IMG/VR virus record: IMGVR_UViG_3300031578_000261
Location: 1-28,456 of that record
Length of the DNA: 28,456 nt
Origin: a virus
Strand: one strand, 5' to 3'
Of the stretch, positions 6,497-15,118 are shown one piece after another. Positions within the stretch are counted from its first letter, which is position 1. The number at the start of each line of letters is the position of its first letter. The notes beneath the pieces were generated by a model, which had not been told where the DNA came from, did no database searches, and saw nothing but the letters and a program-made list of their open reading frames with translations. The position numbers were made by a program, and so were the translations under genes.

Positions 6497-7087
6497 ATGG
6501 TAGCGCCGTATTACGTTGAACCTGATTACTGGCTTGAGGGCTACGCGGTTGGCGACGCCCTTTCTGCGTCGTGTCAGATTGACGCGGCTGCCACGGCTGA
6601 AGCTGACACCATCAATATCCGCAGCGTGGACGCTACAGCGTCAGCAATGCTCACCCCGACGCCTAGCGCTCTACGCATACGCCTCGGCTCTGGTGCGGCC
6701 TCTCCGTCGCTATCAGTGGCTTCATCGGCTGCGCGGGTGAGTCAGGCATCAGCAGCGACATCCGCAGCGCTCACGACATCAGCTACAGCTTTGGCAGTCT
6801 ACGAGATACACGTTGCGGCAGCCGCAACGTCATCGGTGTCTTTAAGCTGCGTCAGGGTGAGGCTAGGTAGCGTTTCGATTGCCTCTGCTCTGACGTTCAC
6901 AGGCAGCGCCATTGAAAAGTGGGAGCCGCTTCCGCCGAATTCAGAAATATGGACCGAAGCGGGCGGCGCGGCGGGCACCTGGATCCCAGCGGGCGATTCT
7001 GGCGGGGCTTGGGTGGCGGCGAGCAACGCAACGGGCATCTGGACGCCCGTTGCCTCAATCGGCAAAACGTGGCAAGATGCGCTTTAA
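6497..7087 (+). CDS. Fibre-like Ala/Ser-rich protein with tryptophan repeats
   Basis: A 196-residue protein, low in charge and rich in A, S and T, which suits an extended beta-structured appendage. It opens with VAPYYVEPDYWLEGYAVGD. The last third contains a loose repeat around W: EIWTEAG, GTWIPAG, GAWVAAS, GIWTPVA and KTWQDAL, spaced 9-11 residues apart. I see no enzyme motif. A short GGGGTAAGG lies about 10 bases upstream of the ATG. It sits between fibre genes and is probably part of the adsorption apparatus. Confidence 0.6.
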   Translation: MVAPYYVEPDYWLEGYAVGDALSASCQIDAAATAEADTINIRSVDATASAMLTPTPSALRIRLGSGAASPSLSVASSAARVSQASAATSAALTTSATALAVYEIHVAAAATSSVSLSCVRVRLGSVSIASALTFTGSAIEKWEPLPPNSEIWTEAGGAAGTWIPAGDSGGAWVAASNATGIWTPVASIGKTWQDAL

Positions 7088-7131
7088 ATTAAGCGCTCTC
7101 TGAGCCACACTGACAACGGATTGGAAGCGAA

Positions 7132-7896
7132 ATGGCCGACACGACCACAACCACATACAGCCTCGTCAAGCCAGAAGTCGGCGCATCCGCTGACACATGG
7201 GGCACGAAGCTCAACACAAACCTCGACAGCCTCGACAATCTGCTGGACGGCACGACGGCGATCTCTCCAAACCTCACCGCCCTCAAGATCGGTGGGGTCA
7301 ACGTAACTGCATCAGTCGCGGAACTCAATCTGCTGGACGGCGTCACGGCCAGCACGGCAGAGTTGAACATCCTCGACGGGGTGACCGCCACGGCTGCCGA
7401 GATCAACATCCTCGACGGGGTGACCGCCACGACTGCGGAGATCAACATCCTCGACGGGGTGACCGCCACGACTGCGGAGATCAACTACGTTGACGGCGTG
7501 ACATCCAGCATCCAGACACAGCTAAATGGCAAGGCGTCCACAGCAACGCAGGCTGAAGCGGCTTGGGAGGCTGGCACTAGCACGACAGAGAGCCTTGTGT
7601 CTCCGGCTAAAGTGAATGCTGCTATTGATACACTCGCTCTCGGTGTTGGTCAGACATGGCAAACCCCCAGCCGAGTTACTGGAGTCTCCTACCAGAACAC
7701 GACAGGGAAGCCCATTCAGGTGACTACTACATTGAGCGACACAGGCCAATTCCAAGTGTCGGTTGACAACTCAACATGGATTATTGTTGCTGCGGCATCG
7801 CCGGGATTTAACGGCGGCAACTCCTCGGCTATTGTGCCTGATCAATGGTATTACCGAGGGGCAGGGCCTGTTACATACAGGGCGGAGTTGAGATGA
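7132..7896 (+). CDS. Tail fibre protein 2 with 13-residue tandem repeats
   Basis: A 254-residue fibre protein. The N-terminus ([35 protein letters not shown]) is the standard phage fibre attachment segment, in which SADTWG is diagnostic. Residues about 60-124 hold five repeats of [13 protein letters not shown], probably forming a triple-stranded shaft. They are followed by [12 protein letters not shown], also common in fibres. The C-terminal 100 residues (from about [11 protein letters not shown]) form a small beta domain resembling fibre tips. GGAAGCGAA precedes the ATG. It probably binds the host surface. Confidence 0.85.
   Translation: MADTTTTTYSLVKPEVGASADTWGTKLNTNLDSLDNLLDGTTAISPNLTALKIGGVNVTASVAELNLLDGVTASTAELNILDGVTATAAEINILDGVTATTAEINILDGVTATTAEINYVDGVTSSIQTQLNGKASTATQAEAAWEAGTSTTESLVSPAKVNAAIDTLALGVGQTWQTPSRVTGVSYQNTTGKPIQVTTTLSDTGQFQVSVDNSTWIIVAAASPGFNGGNSSAIVPDQWYYRGAGPVTYRAELR
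7309..7503 (+). repeat. Five tandem 39-bp units in the fibre shaft
   Basis: Units lie at 7309-7347, 7348-7386, 7387-7425, 7426-7464 and 7465-7503, each coding 13 residues. The third and fourth units are nearly identical in DNA (they share GAGATCAACATCCTCGACGG), whereas the first and last are diverged. That gradient is usual for repeats that expand and contract by recombination in the middle. Confidence 0.9.
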
Positions 7897-7916
7897 CGAT
7901 AGGTAAGGGGTAGGGT

Positions 7917-9392
7917 ATGCCCCTGATCCCGCTCCAAATCCCCGCAGGTGTTTACCGAAACGGGACTGACTTTCAGGGCAGCAACCGCTGGCGCGATGCC
8001 AACCTTGTGCGTTGGGTGGACAGCACCATGCGCCCCGTGGGCGGGTGGGAAAGCCGCGTGTCGCTCGGCACGACTGCGCCAAGAGCCGCTATAGCGTGGC
8101 AGGACACTACTTCAGACCGCTGGTTTGCCGCTGGCTTCCACGACAAGCTGGTGGTTTCTACTGAGAGCAACATTACCACCGACATCACGCCCGCAGACTT
8201 AACGGCTGGCACGCTGGATGCCGCTACTAACATCGGTTTCGGTGGCGGCTTCTACGGCCTCGGCTTCTACGGCACAGAGCGCGCCGACACTGGCAACTAC
8301 GCAGAGGCAACCACATGGTCCCTAGACAATTGGGGTGAATACCTTGTCGCTTGCTCAACGGCTGACGGACGCCTCCTTGAGTGGCAACTAAACACAGGCG
8401 CAGACGCCGCAGCCATCGCCAACGCACCGACTGATAACCTTGGCTTATTAGTAACTGAGGAGCGTTTCTTGTTTGCCCTTGGCGCTGGCGGCAACCCACG
8501 CCTCGTGCAGTGGTGTGATCGTGAGGACAACACGCTGTGGACCGCAGCCGCGACAAACGAGGCTGGCGACTTGGAGCTTCAGACATCAGGCCAGATCATG
8601 CAGGGCGTCAGGACGCGCGGCCAGTCGCTAATTATTACAGACATCGACGCCCACAGCGCCACATATATTGGCGGCCAGTTTGTCTACGGCTTCCAGCGCG
8701 TCGGCTCATCCTGCGGCGCGATCAGTCGCAAGGCGGCGGCAGCGGTTGACGAGGGCGTCTTCTGGATGGGCCAGCGCGGCTTTTTTTCCTACGCAGGTGG
8801 GGCCGTGCAGGACATCCCCTGCGAGGTTGCGGATTATGTCTTCAACGACATGAACACGGCACAAGGCTCAAAGATTTGGGCTGTGACCAATCAGCAGTAT
8901 AACGAAATCTGGTGGTGGTATCCGTCGGAAGGCTCCAACGAGATCGACCGCTACGTCAGCTACAACTACAAGGAGGGCCACTGGTCTATCGGTCAGTTGT
9001 CACGCACGGCAGGCGTTGATCGCGGCGTGTTCCGCCGCCCGATCTGGTTCAAGACTGACGGCGACGCATACAATCACGACACTGGCCTCAACTACGAGGG
9101 CGCAGACGTTTTCGCAGAGAGTGGCCCAATCAGCCTCGGCGCTGGCGATAACGTCATGTCGGCCACGATGCTCATTCCCGACGAGAATACCCAGGGCGAT
9201 GTCTCGGCAACCTTCAAGACACGCTTCCACCCCAACGACACTGAGCGCAGCTACGGCCCCTACACTATGGCCAACCCTACATCCGTGCGCTTCACTGGCC
9301 GCCAAGTGCGGATGCGGGTTCAGGGTGAGAGGCTGGCAGGCTGGCGGGTCGGGGTTATGCGGCTTGAGGCTGCGCCTGGGGGCAGGCGATGA
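7917..9392 (+). CDS. Tail accessory / packaged-DNA stabilisation-type protein
   Basis: A 491-residue beta-rich virion protein. The opening (PLQIPAGVYRNGTDFQ, then NRWRDANLVRWVD and MRPVGGWE) is a strongly conserved start that I recognise from podovirus structural proteins related to P22 gp10, the tail accessory factor that plugs the portal after packaging. The middle has blades of the form GTRLEWQLNTG and QWCDREDNTLW, and the end (FTGRQVRMRVQGERLAGWRVG) is also typical. It starts at an ATG preceded by AAGGGG and ends in an ATGA overlap. The gp10-like role is the most likely reading, but a general tail hub or baseplate function is possible. Confidence 0.68.
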   Translation: MPLIPLQIPAGVYRNGTDFQGSNRWRDANLVRWVDSTMRPVGGWESRVSLGTTAPRAAIAWQDTTSDRWFAAGFHDKLVVSTESNITTDITPADLTAGTLDAATNIGFGGGFYGLGFYGTERADTGNYAEATTWSLDNWGEYLVACSTADGRLLEWQLNTGADAAAIANAPTDNLGLLVTEERFLFALGAGGNPRLVQWCDREDNTLWTAAATNEAGDLELQTSGQIMQGVRTRGQSLIITDIDAHSATYIGGQFVYGFQRVGSSCGAISRKAAAAVDEGVFWMGQRGFFSYAGGAVQDIPCEVADYVFNDMNTAQGSKIWAVTNQQYNEIWWWYPSEGSNEIDRYVSYNYKEGHWSIGQLSRTAGVDRGVFRRPIWFKTDGDAYNHDTGLNYEGADVFAESGPISLGAGDNVMSATMLIPDENTQGDVSATFKTRFHPNDTERSYGPYTMANPTSVRFTGRQVRMRVQGERLAGWRVGVMRLEAAPGGRR

Positions 9393-10045
9393 GCGGCGGG
9401 TATACGCCGCCCCCAGTCACGGGCGATCTGAGGGTGTGGTCGCAGAACATTGTGACTTACTTGCAGCGCACGGCGTCGCGGCTGGCGTTTAAGCGTGCCG
9501 ACGCTCGCGCATCAGAAAACGGCGTCATCCTCTGGGATGAGGTAAATGAATACCCCATCGTTTCCAAGAACGGAGAGTGGCGGCAGATCGTGCTTGAGGA
9601 CGGCCAATATTCTGGCGGCATTACGACCAATCAGACGGCGGCCTCCGCCAACACAGCCTACCCGCTCACATACACGGCAGGCATATCTGAGGGCGTCACC
9701 AACGGCACGCCTGCGTCTCGCTTGGTGTTTGAGGAGGCGGGGCAATACATGATCTCGTTCTCGGCGCAAATATCTTCGACATCTGCCAGCACTGTCACCT
9801 TTTGGTTCTGGCCACGGGTGAACGGATCAGACGTGGCGGGGTCCGCGATGGAGAACGCCCTGCACAACAACGGAGCGGTGCTTGTCGTGTCGCGCTCAAG
9901 CATCTTCGAGTTCAGCGCTGGCGACTACCTTGAGGCCATGTGGGCGACAAGCAACACTGCGGGGCATCTTAGCGCCGCCGCAGCCACGGCATTTGCTCCA
10001 GCCGCCCCAGCGTCAACAATAGCAATCACGAGGCTTCATGGGTAG
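9389..10045 (+). CDS. Virion protein with C-terminal C1q/TNF-like domain
   Basis: A 218-residue protein overlapping the previous stop by 4 nt. Residues 1-70 form a helical linker (VWSQNIVTYLQRTASRLAFK) that ends in a short beta segment. Residues about 105-218 have the pattern of a C1q/TNF-like jelly roll (FEEAGQYMISFSAQIS, then FWFWPRVNGSDV, then SSIFEFSAGDYLEAMW), a fold used in phage decoration and receptor-binding proteins. It is probably an outer tail or capsid protein. No catalytic site is visible. The stop overlaps the next gene by 8 nt. Confidence 0.6.
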   Translation: MSGGYTPPPVTGDLRVWSQNIVTYLQRTASRLAFKRADARASENGVILWDEVNEYPIVSKNGEWRQIVLEDGQYSGGITTNQTAASANTAYPLTYTAGISEGVTNGTPASRLVFEEAGQYMISFSAQISSTSASTVTFWFWPRVNGSDVAGSAMENALHNNGAVLVVSRSSIFEFSAGDYLEAMWATSNTAGHLSAAAATAFAPAAPASTIAITRLHG

Positions 10046-10400
10046 TGAGATTGAGAGATGCCGACCGTGGATAGAGGCCGCGCTTGAGTATTCGGGCGGA
10101 ACGCATGAGTTTGGGGATATTGTTGACGGGCTTTGCAAGGGCCACTTGCAGCTATGGCCGACCCCGAAGGGGTGTATTGTCACAGAAATAGTGGTATACC
10201 CAAGGAAGCGAGTGCTTAACGTGTTTCTCGGCGGCGGTGAGTTGGAGCAGATTTTGGATATGCACGGCGATGTGATAGAGTGGGCAAAAGCGCAAGGATG
10301 CAGCGCCCTTACAATGTCTGGCCGCTTCGGCTGGAAGAAACCACTAAAGGCGCACGGCTGGGAATGCCAACACGCATCATACATTAAGGAGATAGGCTGA
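10038..10400 (+). CDS. Conserved phage protein, possibly GNAT-like
   Basis: A 120-residue protein with a mixed alpha/beta sequence: RPWIEAALEYSGGTH, then a DIVDGLCKGHLQLWPTP segment, the strand-like VTEIVVYPRKRVLNVFL, the turn GGGELEQILDMHGDVIEWAKAQGC, and SGRFGWKKPLKAHGW. The later half looks like the acceptor part of a GNAT acetyltransferase fold (strand, loop, helix, then GxxGW), but no complete acetyl-CoA motif is visible. I recognise this sequence type from many phage structural modules, always as a protein of unknown function. It overlaps its neighbours on both sides. Confidence 0.6.
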   Translation: MGSEIERCRPWIEAALEYSGGTHEFGDIVDGLCKGHLQLWPTPKGCIVTEIVVYPRKRVLNVFLGGGELEQILDMHGDVIEWAKAQGCSALTMSGRFGWKKPLKAHGWECQHASYIKEIG

Positions 10401-10894
10401 TGTCAGGCGGCGGAAAAGGTGGATCACAAACGACTCAGGTATCTGTCCCTAAATACATTGAGGACGCGGGCAAGGCAAACTTGGCGAGAGCCGACGAGAT
10501 TGCACTGATTGGATACACACCATATTATGGCCCAGACGTGGCTGCGTTCTCGCCCATGCAAAATGCCTCGTTTCAAAACACAGCCGACGCGGCGAGCGCA
10601 TTCGGCATGGGACCTATGGGGCCACAGGGCAATATGGGCGGAATGCCCGCGCCTACGACATACGCGGGCGGCGTGAGCGGCTACTCATCGGCCCCCATGT
10701 ATGAGCAGGCGTTGATGGAGCTTCAGGCGCAGCGACCGGGGCAATATAATGCGATCATGGCACCATTCATTGACCCCGTGACGGGTCAGCGCCCCGGAGC
10801 GCCGTTTGGTGCGGCCCGCGCGATGGCGCCAGCACCAGACCCCATAAAAAGATATTTGGATAGGATGGGGACAGAAAGAGGGGGACGGGGCTGA
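10400..10894 (+). CDS. Conserved structural protein, Gly/Met/Pro-rich
   Basis: A 164-residue protein starting in a TGATG junction. The N-terminus (GGGKGGSQTTQVSVPKYIEDAGKANLARA) and the segment GYTPYYGPDVAAFSPMQ are a recurring motif of marine phage internal virion proteins; the rest is G, P and M-rich and probably disordered. The same sort of N-terminus is often found fused to S74 or ejection proteins, and the next gene encodes such a protein, so the two may once have been one chain. Structural but otherwise of unknown role. Confidence 0.6.
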   Translation: MSGGGKGGSQTTQVSVPKYIEDAGKANLARADEIALIGYTPYYGPDVAAFSPMQNASFQNTADAASAFGMGPMGPQGNMGGMPAPTTYAGGVSGYSSAPMYEQALMELQAQRPGQYNAIMAPFIDPVTGQRPGAPFGAARAMAPAPDPIKRYLDRMGTERGGRG

Positions 10895-11850
10895 TGGTAA
10901 CTCCAACAATGGCACCTGGCGGTAAGGGCGGCGTTGGCGGCTCCCCGGCACAAGCGGCCCCAACGCAAGGGCAATATGCGCCCCTCGCGCCGCAGGGCAA
11001 CTTCAACGTGAACCAAGCTGCGGCGGGCGGCTTGCAGCAGGCGATGCAGGGCACGCAGCGCGCAATGGCTGGGCCAAACATCGGCCAGTTTATGAACCCA
11101 TACACCAGCATGGTGACAGGGCAGACGCTCAACGACCTTGAGCGCCAGCGCCAGATGGCAGTCAACACAACGGGCGCGCAGGCAACGCAGGCGGGCGCAT
11201 TTGGCGGATCGCGTCACGGCGTTGCGGAGGCCCTCACCAATGAGGGTTTTGCACGCCAAGGCGCGCAGGCGTTCGGCAACTTGCAACAACAGGGCTTCAA
11301 CACGGCACTGGGCGCGGCGCAGGGCCAGCAGCAATTGCAGATGGGCGGCGCGGCGCAACTGGGGCAGCTCGGTCAGCAGGCGTTCAGCACGGGGCAGGCA
11401 ATCAGCCAGCAGCAGATGCAGCAGGGTCTTATGCAGCAAGCGTTGCAGCAGTCTCTTATCGACGCGGCGCGCGGCCAATACGGTGGCTTCACAGGAGCGC
11501 CGCAGCAGGCTCTCAACCTGCCGCTGGCAGCACTTGGCGCGCAGCCTAACCAATCAACGACAACGCAGAGCAAGCAGGCTGGGCTGTTTGACTTCCTGTC
11601 GCTTGGCGCAAGCCTCGCTGCGTCAGACGCTCGCCTCAAGACCAACATCAAGCACCTTGGCAAAGAGAGCGGCGTCAACGTCTATTCGTGGGACTGGAAT
11701 GAGGAAGGCAAGCGCATTGCCGATCCGAAGCAGCCGACAGTCGGCGTCATGGCGCAAGAGCTTTGTGAGACGCACCCACATCTCGTTATGCTTGGCCCAG
11801 ACGGCTTCCTGCGCGTTGACTATGCGGGGCTTGCGGCGGAGTCGGGCTGA
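10894..11850 (+). CDS. Virion protein with C-terminal S74 chaperone domain
   Basis: A 318-residue protein in two parts. Residues 1-235 are Q, G and A-rich with a helical repeat-like pattern (MNPYTSMVTGQTLNDLERQR, then AGAFGGSRHGVAEALTNEGF, then QQQ stretches) resembling phage internal/ejection proteins. Residues about 240-318 fit the Peptidase_S74 intramolecular chaperone, with S244-D-A-R-L-K249 at the start, then WDWNEEGKRI, VGVMAQELCE and VDYAGL. In phage fibres this domain trimerises the chain and removes itself. The S and K catalytic pair is present, so self-cleavage is expected. TGATG junctions on both sides. Confidence 0.75.
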   Translation: MVTPTMAPGGKGGVGGSPAQAAPTQGQYAPLAPQGNFNVNQAAAGGLQQAMQGTQRAMAGPNIGQFMNPYTSMVTGQTLNDLERQRQMAVNTTGAQATQAGAFGGSRHGVAEALTNEGFARQGAQAFGNLQQQGFNTALGAAQGQQQLQMGGAAQLGQLGQQAFSTGQAISQQQMQQGLMQQALQQSLIDAARGQYGGFTGAPQQALNLPLAALGAQPNQSTTTQSKQAGLFDFLSLGASLAASDARLKTNIKHLGKESGVNVYSWDWNEEGKRIADPKQPTVGVMAQELCETHPHLVMLGPDGFLRVDYAGLAAESG

Positions 11851-13529
11851 TGAATCTGAGCGACAGAGAGCTTCTCGCCCGCATGATACAAGCAGAGGCG
11901 GGCAACCAAGGCGAACTTGGGATGCGCGCTGTTGCAGCGGTCATGGACAACAGGCGTCGGGCGCAAGGATACGGCGGCAATACGTTCCGCGATGTTTTGC
12001 TTGCGCCGGGGCAGTTTAGCCCGGCCAATAGCATCACAGGATATGCGGGCGGAGAGCAAGGCGTTGACCTAAACCAGTTGCAGGCAAGCCAGACTGCATA
12101 CGCGGTTGCGGATGCCGTAATGGGCGGTAATCTGGAAGACCCAACTGGCGGCGCGCTTAATTTCTTAAACCCTGATATTTCTCAGCCGTCTTGGCTCTCC
12201 ACAATGGGAAACACAGTAAAGATTGGCGACCACCTATTCGGAACCGCTGGCAGCGGTGAGGGTTCAAGCGGAAGGCCAGGGGGCGCCGCCATGCGGCTTC
12301 TTGGCGGCGGCAATAGCGCCGCAACAGGCGGCGCGGGGAACGACACATTGGGGGGAACAATGCCCATACAAAACCAGCCACAGGGGCTACTTGGCTCTCT
12401 CGGCATTCAAAAACGTGACGAAGCGGCAGGCGGCGAGACGGCACAGCCGTTCTACCAGCGCGACACATTCAAAGACACGGCGGCAGTTCTGGCGCAGGGC
12501 TTTGGGCGCATGGGTATTATGGGCATGGAAGAAATTGCCGATGACATCGCCAAGCAGCGCACGGAGAATAAGGCGCGGAATAAGACGCTAGAATACTTAA
12601 GCAAAATGCCGAACGGCGACCAGCTCGTTGAGCTTGCCGAAGTGGCAGGCCCACGGGCTGTTGCGGAGTTTGTGATGAAGCAGCGGCTCGGCGGAGGTTC
12701 TGAAGACCCCGCTGAAATCAGAACGCTGAAGTACCGCGCGGAAGCTGCGGGACTCACTCCAGGAACGCCAGAGTACCAGAAGTTTATGTTGACGGGTGGC
12801 GGTAGCGAAGGGGGTTCAGGTCCAGCAGCTTACGAAGCTCTGCGCCTCCGTGCTCGGGACGCGGGCCTCGATCCAGGCACACCAGAGTATCAGCAGTTCA
12901 TGCGGACAGGCGGAACGGGCGACACAGTCGCTTCACAAGAGCAAAAAGACGAAGCCAAGCGCACCGCAGATGAGCAGAAAGACCTCGCGTTCTTTGCGGC
13001 GGGAGAGCGGGCGCTGGCGGCTATTAACGAAGACACGTTTGTCCCAGCCACTGGAGTTGTTGCAGACTTCATTAAAGACACCCCGTTCGGCCAAATGCAA
13101 ACCGATGTTGCAGAAAACTTGGCGATCATGGAGTCTCAGATGCAGTTTGAGACCCTCGCAAATCTCAAAGCAGCCAGCCCTAACGGGTCATCTGGTCTCG
13201 GGCAGCTCACCGAGGCGGAGAGACGCGCGCTCGGTAAGCTCTACGCAAACTTTGACAACAGACAAAGTGAACCTGCCGTAGCCCGCGCGATTAACTCTTC
13301 GATGTTGATGCGTGCTTATTTCAAAAACGGCCTTTACGACCCTACGATGGAAACCCCAGGCTATCGTAACGCTACGCCACAAGAGCTAGACCAAATGGCG
13401 CAAGGTATTAACCCTTTCGCAGACCCCAACGGCCCTCAGTTGAAGGGTGTCAAAGGTTTTGACACGCCCACAACTAGCGGCGGTGCGCAGAAAACCAAAA
13501 CTGGTGTCACATACAAGGTGCTCGACTAA
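11850..13529 (+). CDS. Virion protein with N-terminal SleB-type peptidoglycan hydrolase
   Basis: A 559-residue protein. Residues 1-130 match the SleB-like cell wall hydrolase family (Hydrolase_2): LLARMIQAEAGNQGELGMRAVAAVMDNR with candidate catalytic E16, then FSPANS, then LEDPTGGALNFLNPD and IGDHLFG. The domain cuts peptidoglycan, so the virion probably uses it to open a path through the wall during entry. The remainder is Gly/Ala-rich and helical. Residues about 293-351 hold two copies of the motif RAxxAGLxPGTPEYQxFM. No signal peptide, and it is not in the lysis block, so an infection-stage enzyme is more likely than an endolysin. Starts at TGATG, ends at TAATG. Confidence 0.75.
   Translation: MNLSDRELLARMIQAEAGNQGELGMRAVAAVMDNRRRAQGYGGNTFRDVLLAPGQFSPANSITGYAGGEQGVDLNQLQASQTAYAVADAVMGGNLEDPTGGALNFLNPDISQPSWLSTMGNTVKIGDHLFGTAGSGEGSSGRPGGAAMRLLGGGNSAATGGAGNDTLGGTMPIQNQPQGLLGSLGIQKRDEAAGGETAQPFYQRDTFKDTAAVLAQGFGRMGIMGMEEIADDIAKQRTENKARNKTLEYLSKMPNGDQLVELAEVAGPRAVAEFVMKQRLGGGSEDPAEIRTLKYRAEAAGLTPGTPEYQKFMLTGGGSEGGSGPAAYEALRLRARDAGLDPGTPEYQQFMRTGGTGDTVASQEQKDEAKRTADEQKDLAFFAAGERALAAINEDTFVPATGVVADFIKDTPFGQMQTDVAENLAIMESQMQFETLANLKAASPNGSSGLGQLTEAERRALGKLYANFDNRQSEPAVARAINSSMLMRAYFKNGLYDPTMETPGYRNATPQELDQMAQGINPFADPNGPQLKGVKGFDTPTTSGGAQKTKTGVTYKVLD
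12726..12902 (+). repeat. Two 63-bp coding copies of an AGLxPGTPEY motif
   Basis: Copies lie at 12726-12788 and 12840-12902. Each encodes 21 residues around L-x-x-R-A-x-x-A-G-L-x-P-G-T-P-E-Y-Q-x-F-M. The DNA has diverged clearly while the protein is conserved, so selection on the motif, not recent duplication, keeps them alike. The motif recurs in marine phage proteins; its role is unknown to me. Confidence 0.85.
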
Positions 13530-15109
13530 TGGCTACACTTGAAATCAACGGAAAACGTGTAGAGGTAGACGACAGTTTTCGGTCGCTATCCCCCGAAGAG
13601 CAGCAAAGCACGGTTGACGAGATTGCGGCTCAAATGGGGATCGTTGAGCAGTCGTCTCAAGAGCAGGGCGGGTTCCGTCTTGGCGGTCTATACGAGAATA
13701 TCGTAGGTGAGGGCGCTGTAGACACCCCAGGTGAGATGTTTGGCGAAGCCTTGAAGGCGGGCGGCGCAGGGCTTATGCGTGGTATTATCGGCACGGCAGA
13801 GCTTCCTGAAATGGTCGGGAGAGGCGCTATCCGTCTAGGCCAAGAGGCGGGGCAAGCGCTTGGCTACGACCTTCCCGACACAGCCGTGATGGACACGGGC
13901 ACTGGCCGAGCCTTACGCGGCGCTGTCGGTATGGCAGGAATGGGCGACGACCTGAACTTCAAAGGTACATCAACGCCTGCCCAGTACGCTGGGACAGTAG
14001 CCGAGTTTTTGGGCGGCGGCGGCGCGCTAGGCGCTGCGGGCAAAGTCGCGAAGGCGGCTGGGGCGGCGTCAAACCTCGGTAAGCTTCAGAAATTGGGTGC
14101 AGCGGCGGAGCGCATTGGCCTCGGGCGTGAGGCAGTTAAGGGCGCTACCGTGGCAGCGCTAGGCAGCGAGGCTGCTGGGCAGGCGACTGAAGGTACGGCA
14201 TTCGAGCCTGCCGCTCGCTTGATCGGAGCTTTTGCTGCGCCGACAGTGGCCAACAAGACCGTCAACCTGTTCTCAAAGCGAGCCGCGACGCGGCCTTCCG
14301 TGGAGAACTTGCAGTCTTACAAGACCGCTGCCTATAATGCCGCAGACGCGTCAGGCGTTAAGTTTTCGGCTCCCGAGGTAGACGGCCTTATCGCGCGAGC
14401 CACCGCTAAGCTAGACGACTTCAACTTTGACCCAGACGTTGATTTACAGACTAAAGCGGCGCTCAAGTCACTGACCAACAAAGCGGGCAGTGAACTCACG
14501 CTAGGGCAGATCGATAAAATCAGAAAAGGCTTGTCTGCGCGGTATAGCCGCTCGCAGAAAGAGCCAGGTATTCTGGGGCTGATTGACGAGGTTGACGACT
14601 TGATTGACACCAGCCCAATTGGCGGCGAACTAATGACAGCGGCGCGAGCCGTCAACCGCAAGTTCAAAAAAGCCGAGTTGTTGGACCTTGCGTTCACAAA
14701 GGCTGTCGATGACGCAGGCTTGAGCGGCAACGTAGTCGATAACTTTAGACGGGCCGTTAAGAACGTCATTAACAGCCCGCAGGCTCGCTCGTTCTCTCCC
14801 GAAGAGATTGAAGTTATGCGGCGGTTTGTTCGCGGCGACCTTCCTGGAAATGCTATGCGCCTTATCGGGAAGTTGTCGCCCAGCAGCGGCTCGCTTATGG
14901 CGGCCCTAAACATCGGCGCTGTGGCCACTAACCCAGCGATGATAGGTGTTTCACTGTTAGGCGCAGGGGCGAAAGCGGGCGCGGAGCGCTCTGGGCTAAA
15001 AGCTATCGAGCAGATAAAGGATATGGTAGCGAACAGCACCATACCCGAAGCTAAAAAGCTGGTCACAGATCAACAAATTCGTACGCTTCTTGGCCTACAG
15101 GCAGATTAA
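13529..15109 (+). CDS. Large internal virion / ejection-type protein
   Basis: A 526-residue protein with no enzyme motif. The N-terminus (EINGKRVEVDDSFRSLSPEEQQSTVDEIA) is a short module common at the start of phage internal virion proteins. Residues about 80-245 are Gly/Ala-rich with helices that look membrane-interacting (AGGAGLMRGIIG, FLGGGGALGAAGKVAKAAGAA). The C-terminal half is charged and helical. Proteins like this are often ejected with the genome and help DNA cross the envelope. Its place after the SleB protein and before the portal fits that, but the assignment is by composition and context. Confidence 0.6.
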   Translation: MATLEINGKRVEVDDSFRSLSPEEQQSTVDEIAAQMGIVEQSSQEQGGFRLGGLYENIVGEGAVDTPGEMFGEALKAGGAGLMRGIIGTAELPEMVGRGAIRLGQEAGQALGYDLPDTAVMDTGTGRALRGAVGMAGMGDDLNFKGTSTPAQYAGTVAEFLGGGGALGAAGKVAKAAGAASNLGKLQKLGAAAERIGLGREAVKGATVAALGSEAAGQATEGTAFEPAARLIGAFAAPTVANKTVNLFSKRAATRPSVENLQSYKTAAYNAADASGVKFSAPEVDGLIARATAKLDDFNFDPDVDLQTKAALKSLTNKAGSELTLGQIDKIRKGLSARYSRSQKEPGILGLIDEVDDLIDTSPIGGELMTAARAVNRKFKKAELLDLAFTKAVDDAGLSGNVVDNFRRAVKNVINSPQARSFSPEEIEVMRRFVRGDLPGNAMRLIGKLSPSSGSLMAALNIGAVATNPAMIGVSLLGAGAKAGAERSGLKAIEQIKDMVANSTIPEAKKLVTDQQIRTLLGLQAD

Positions 15110-15118
15110 GGAAAACGC

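Noticed and set aside
11138-12019. 293-codon + strand frame across the S74 protein gene and the start of the SleB protein gene
   Set aside because: An S/R/A-rich shadow in another frame; it crosses two well-supported genes and has no motif. Unlike the frame nested in the methyltransferase, it shows no ordered conserved elements.
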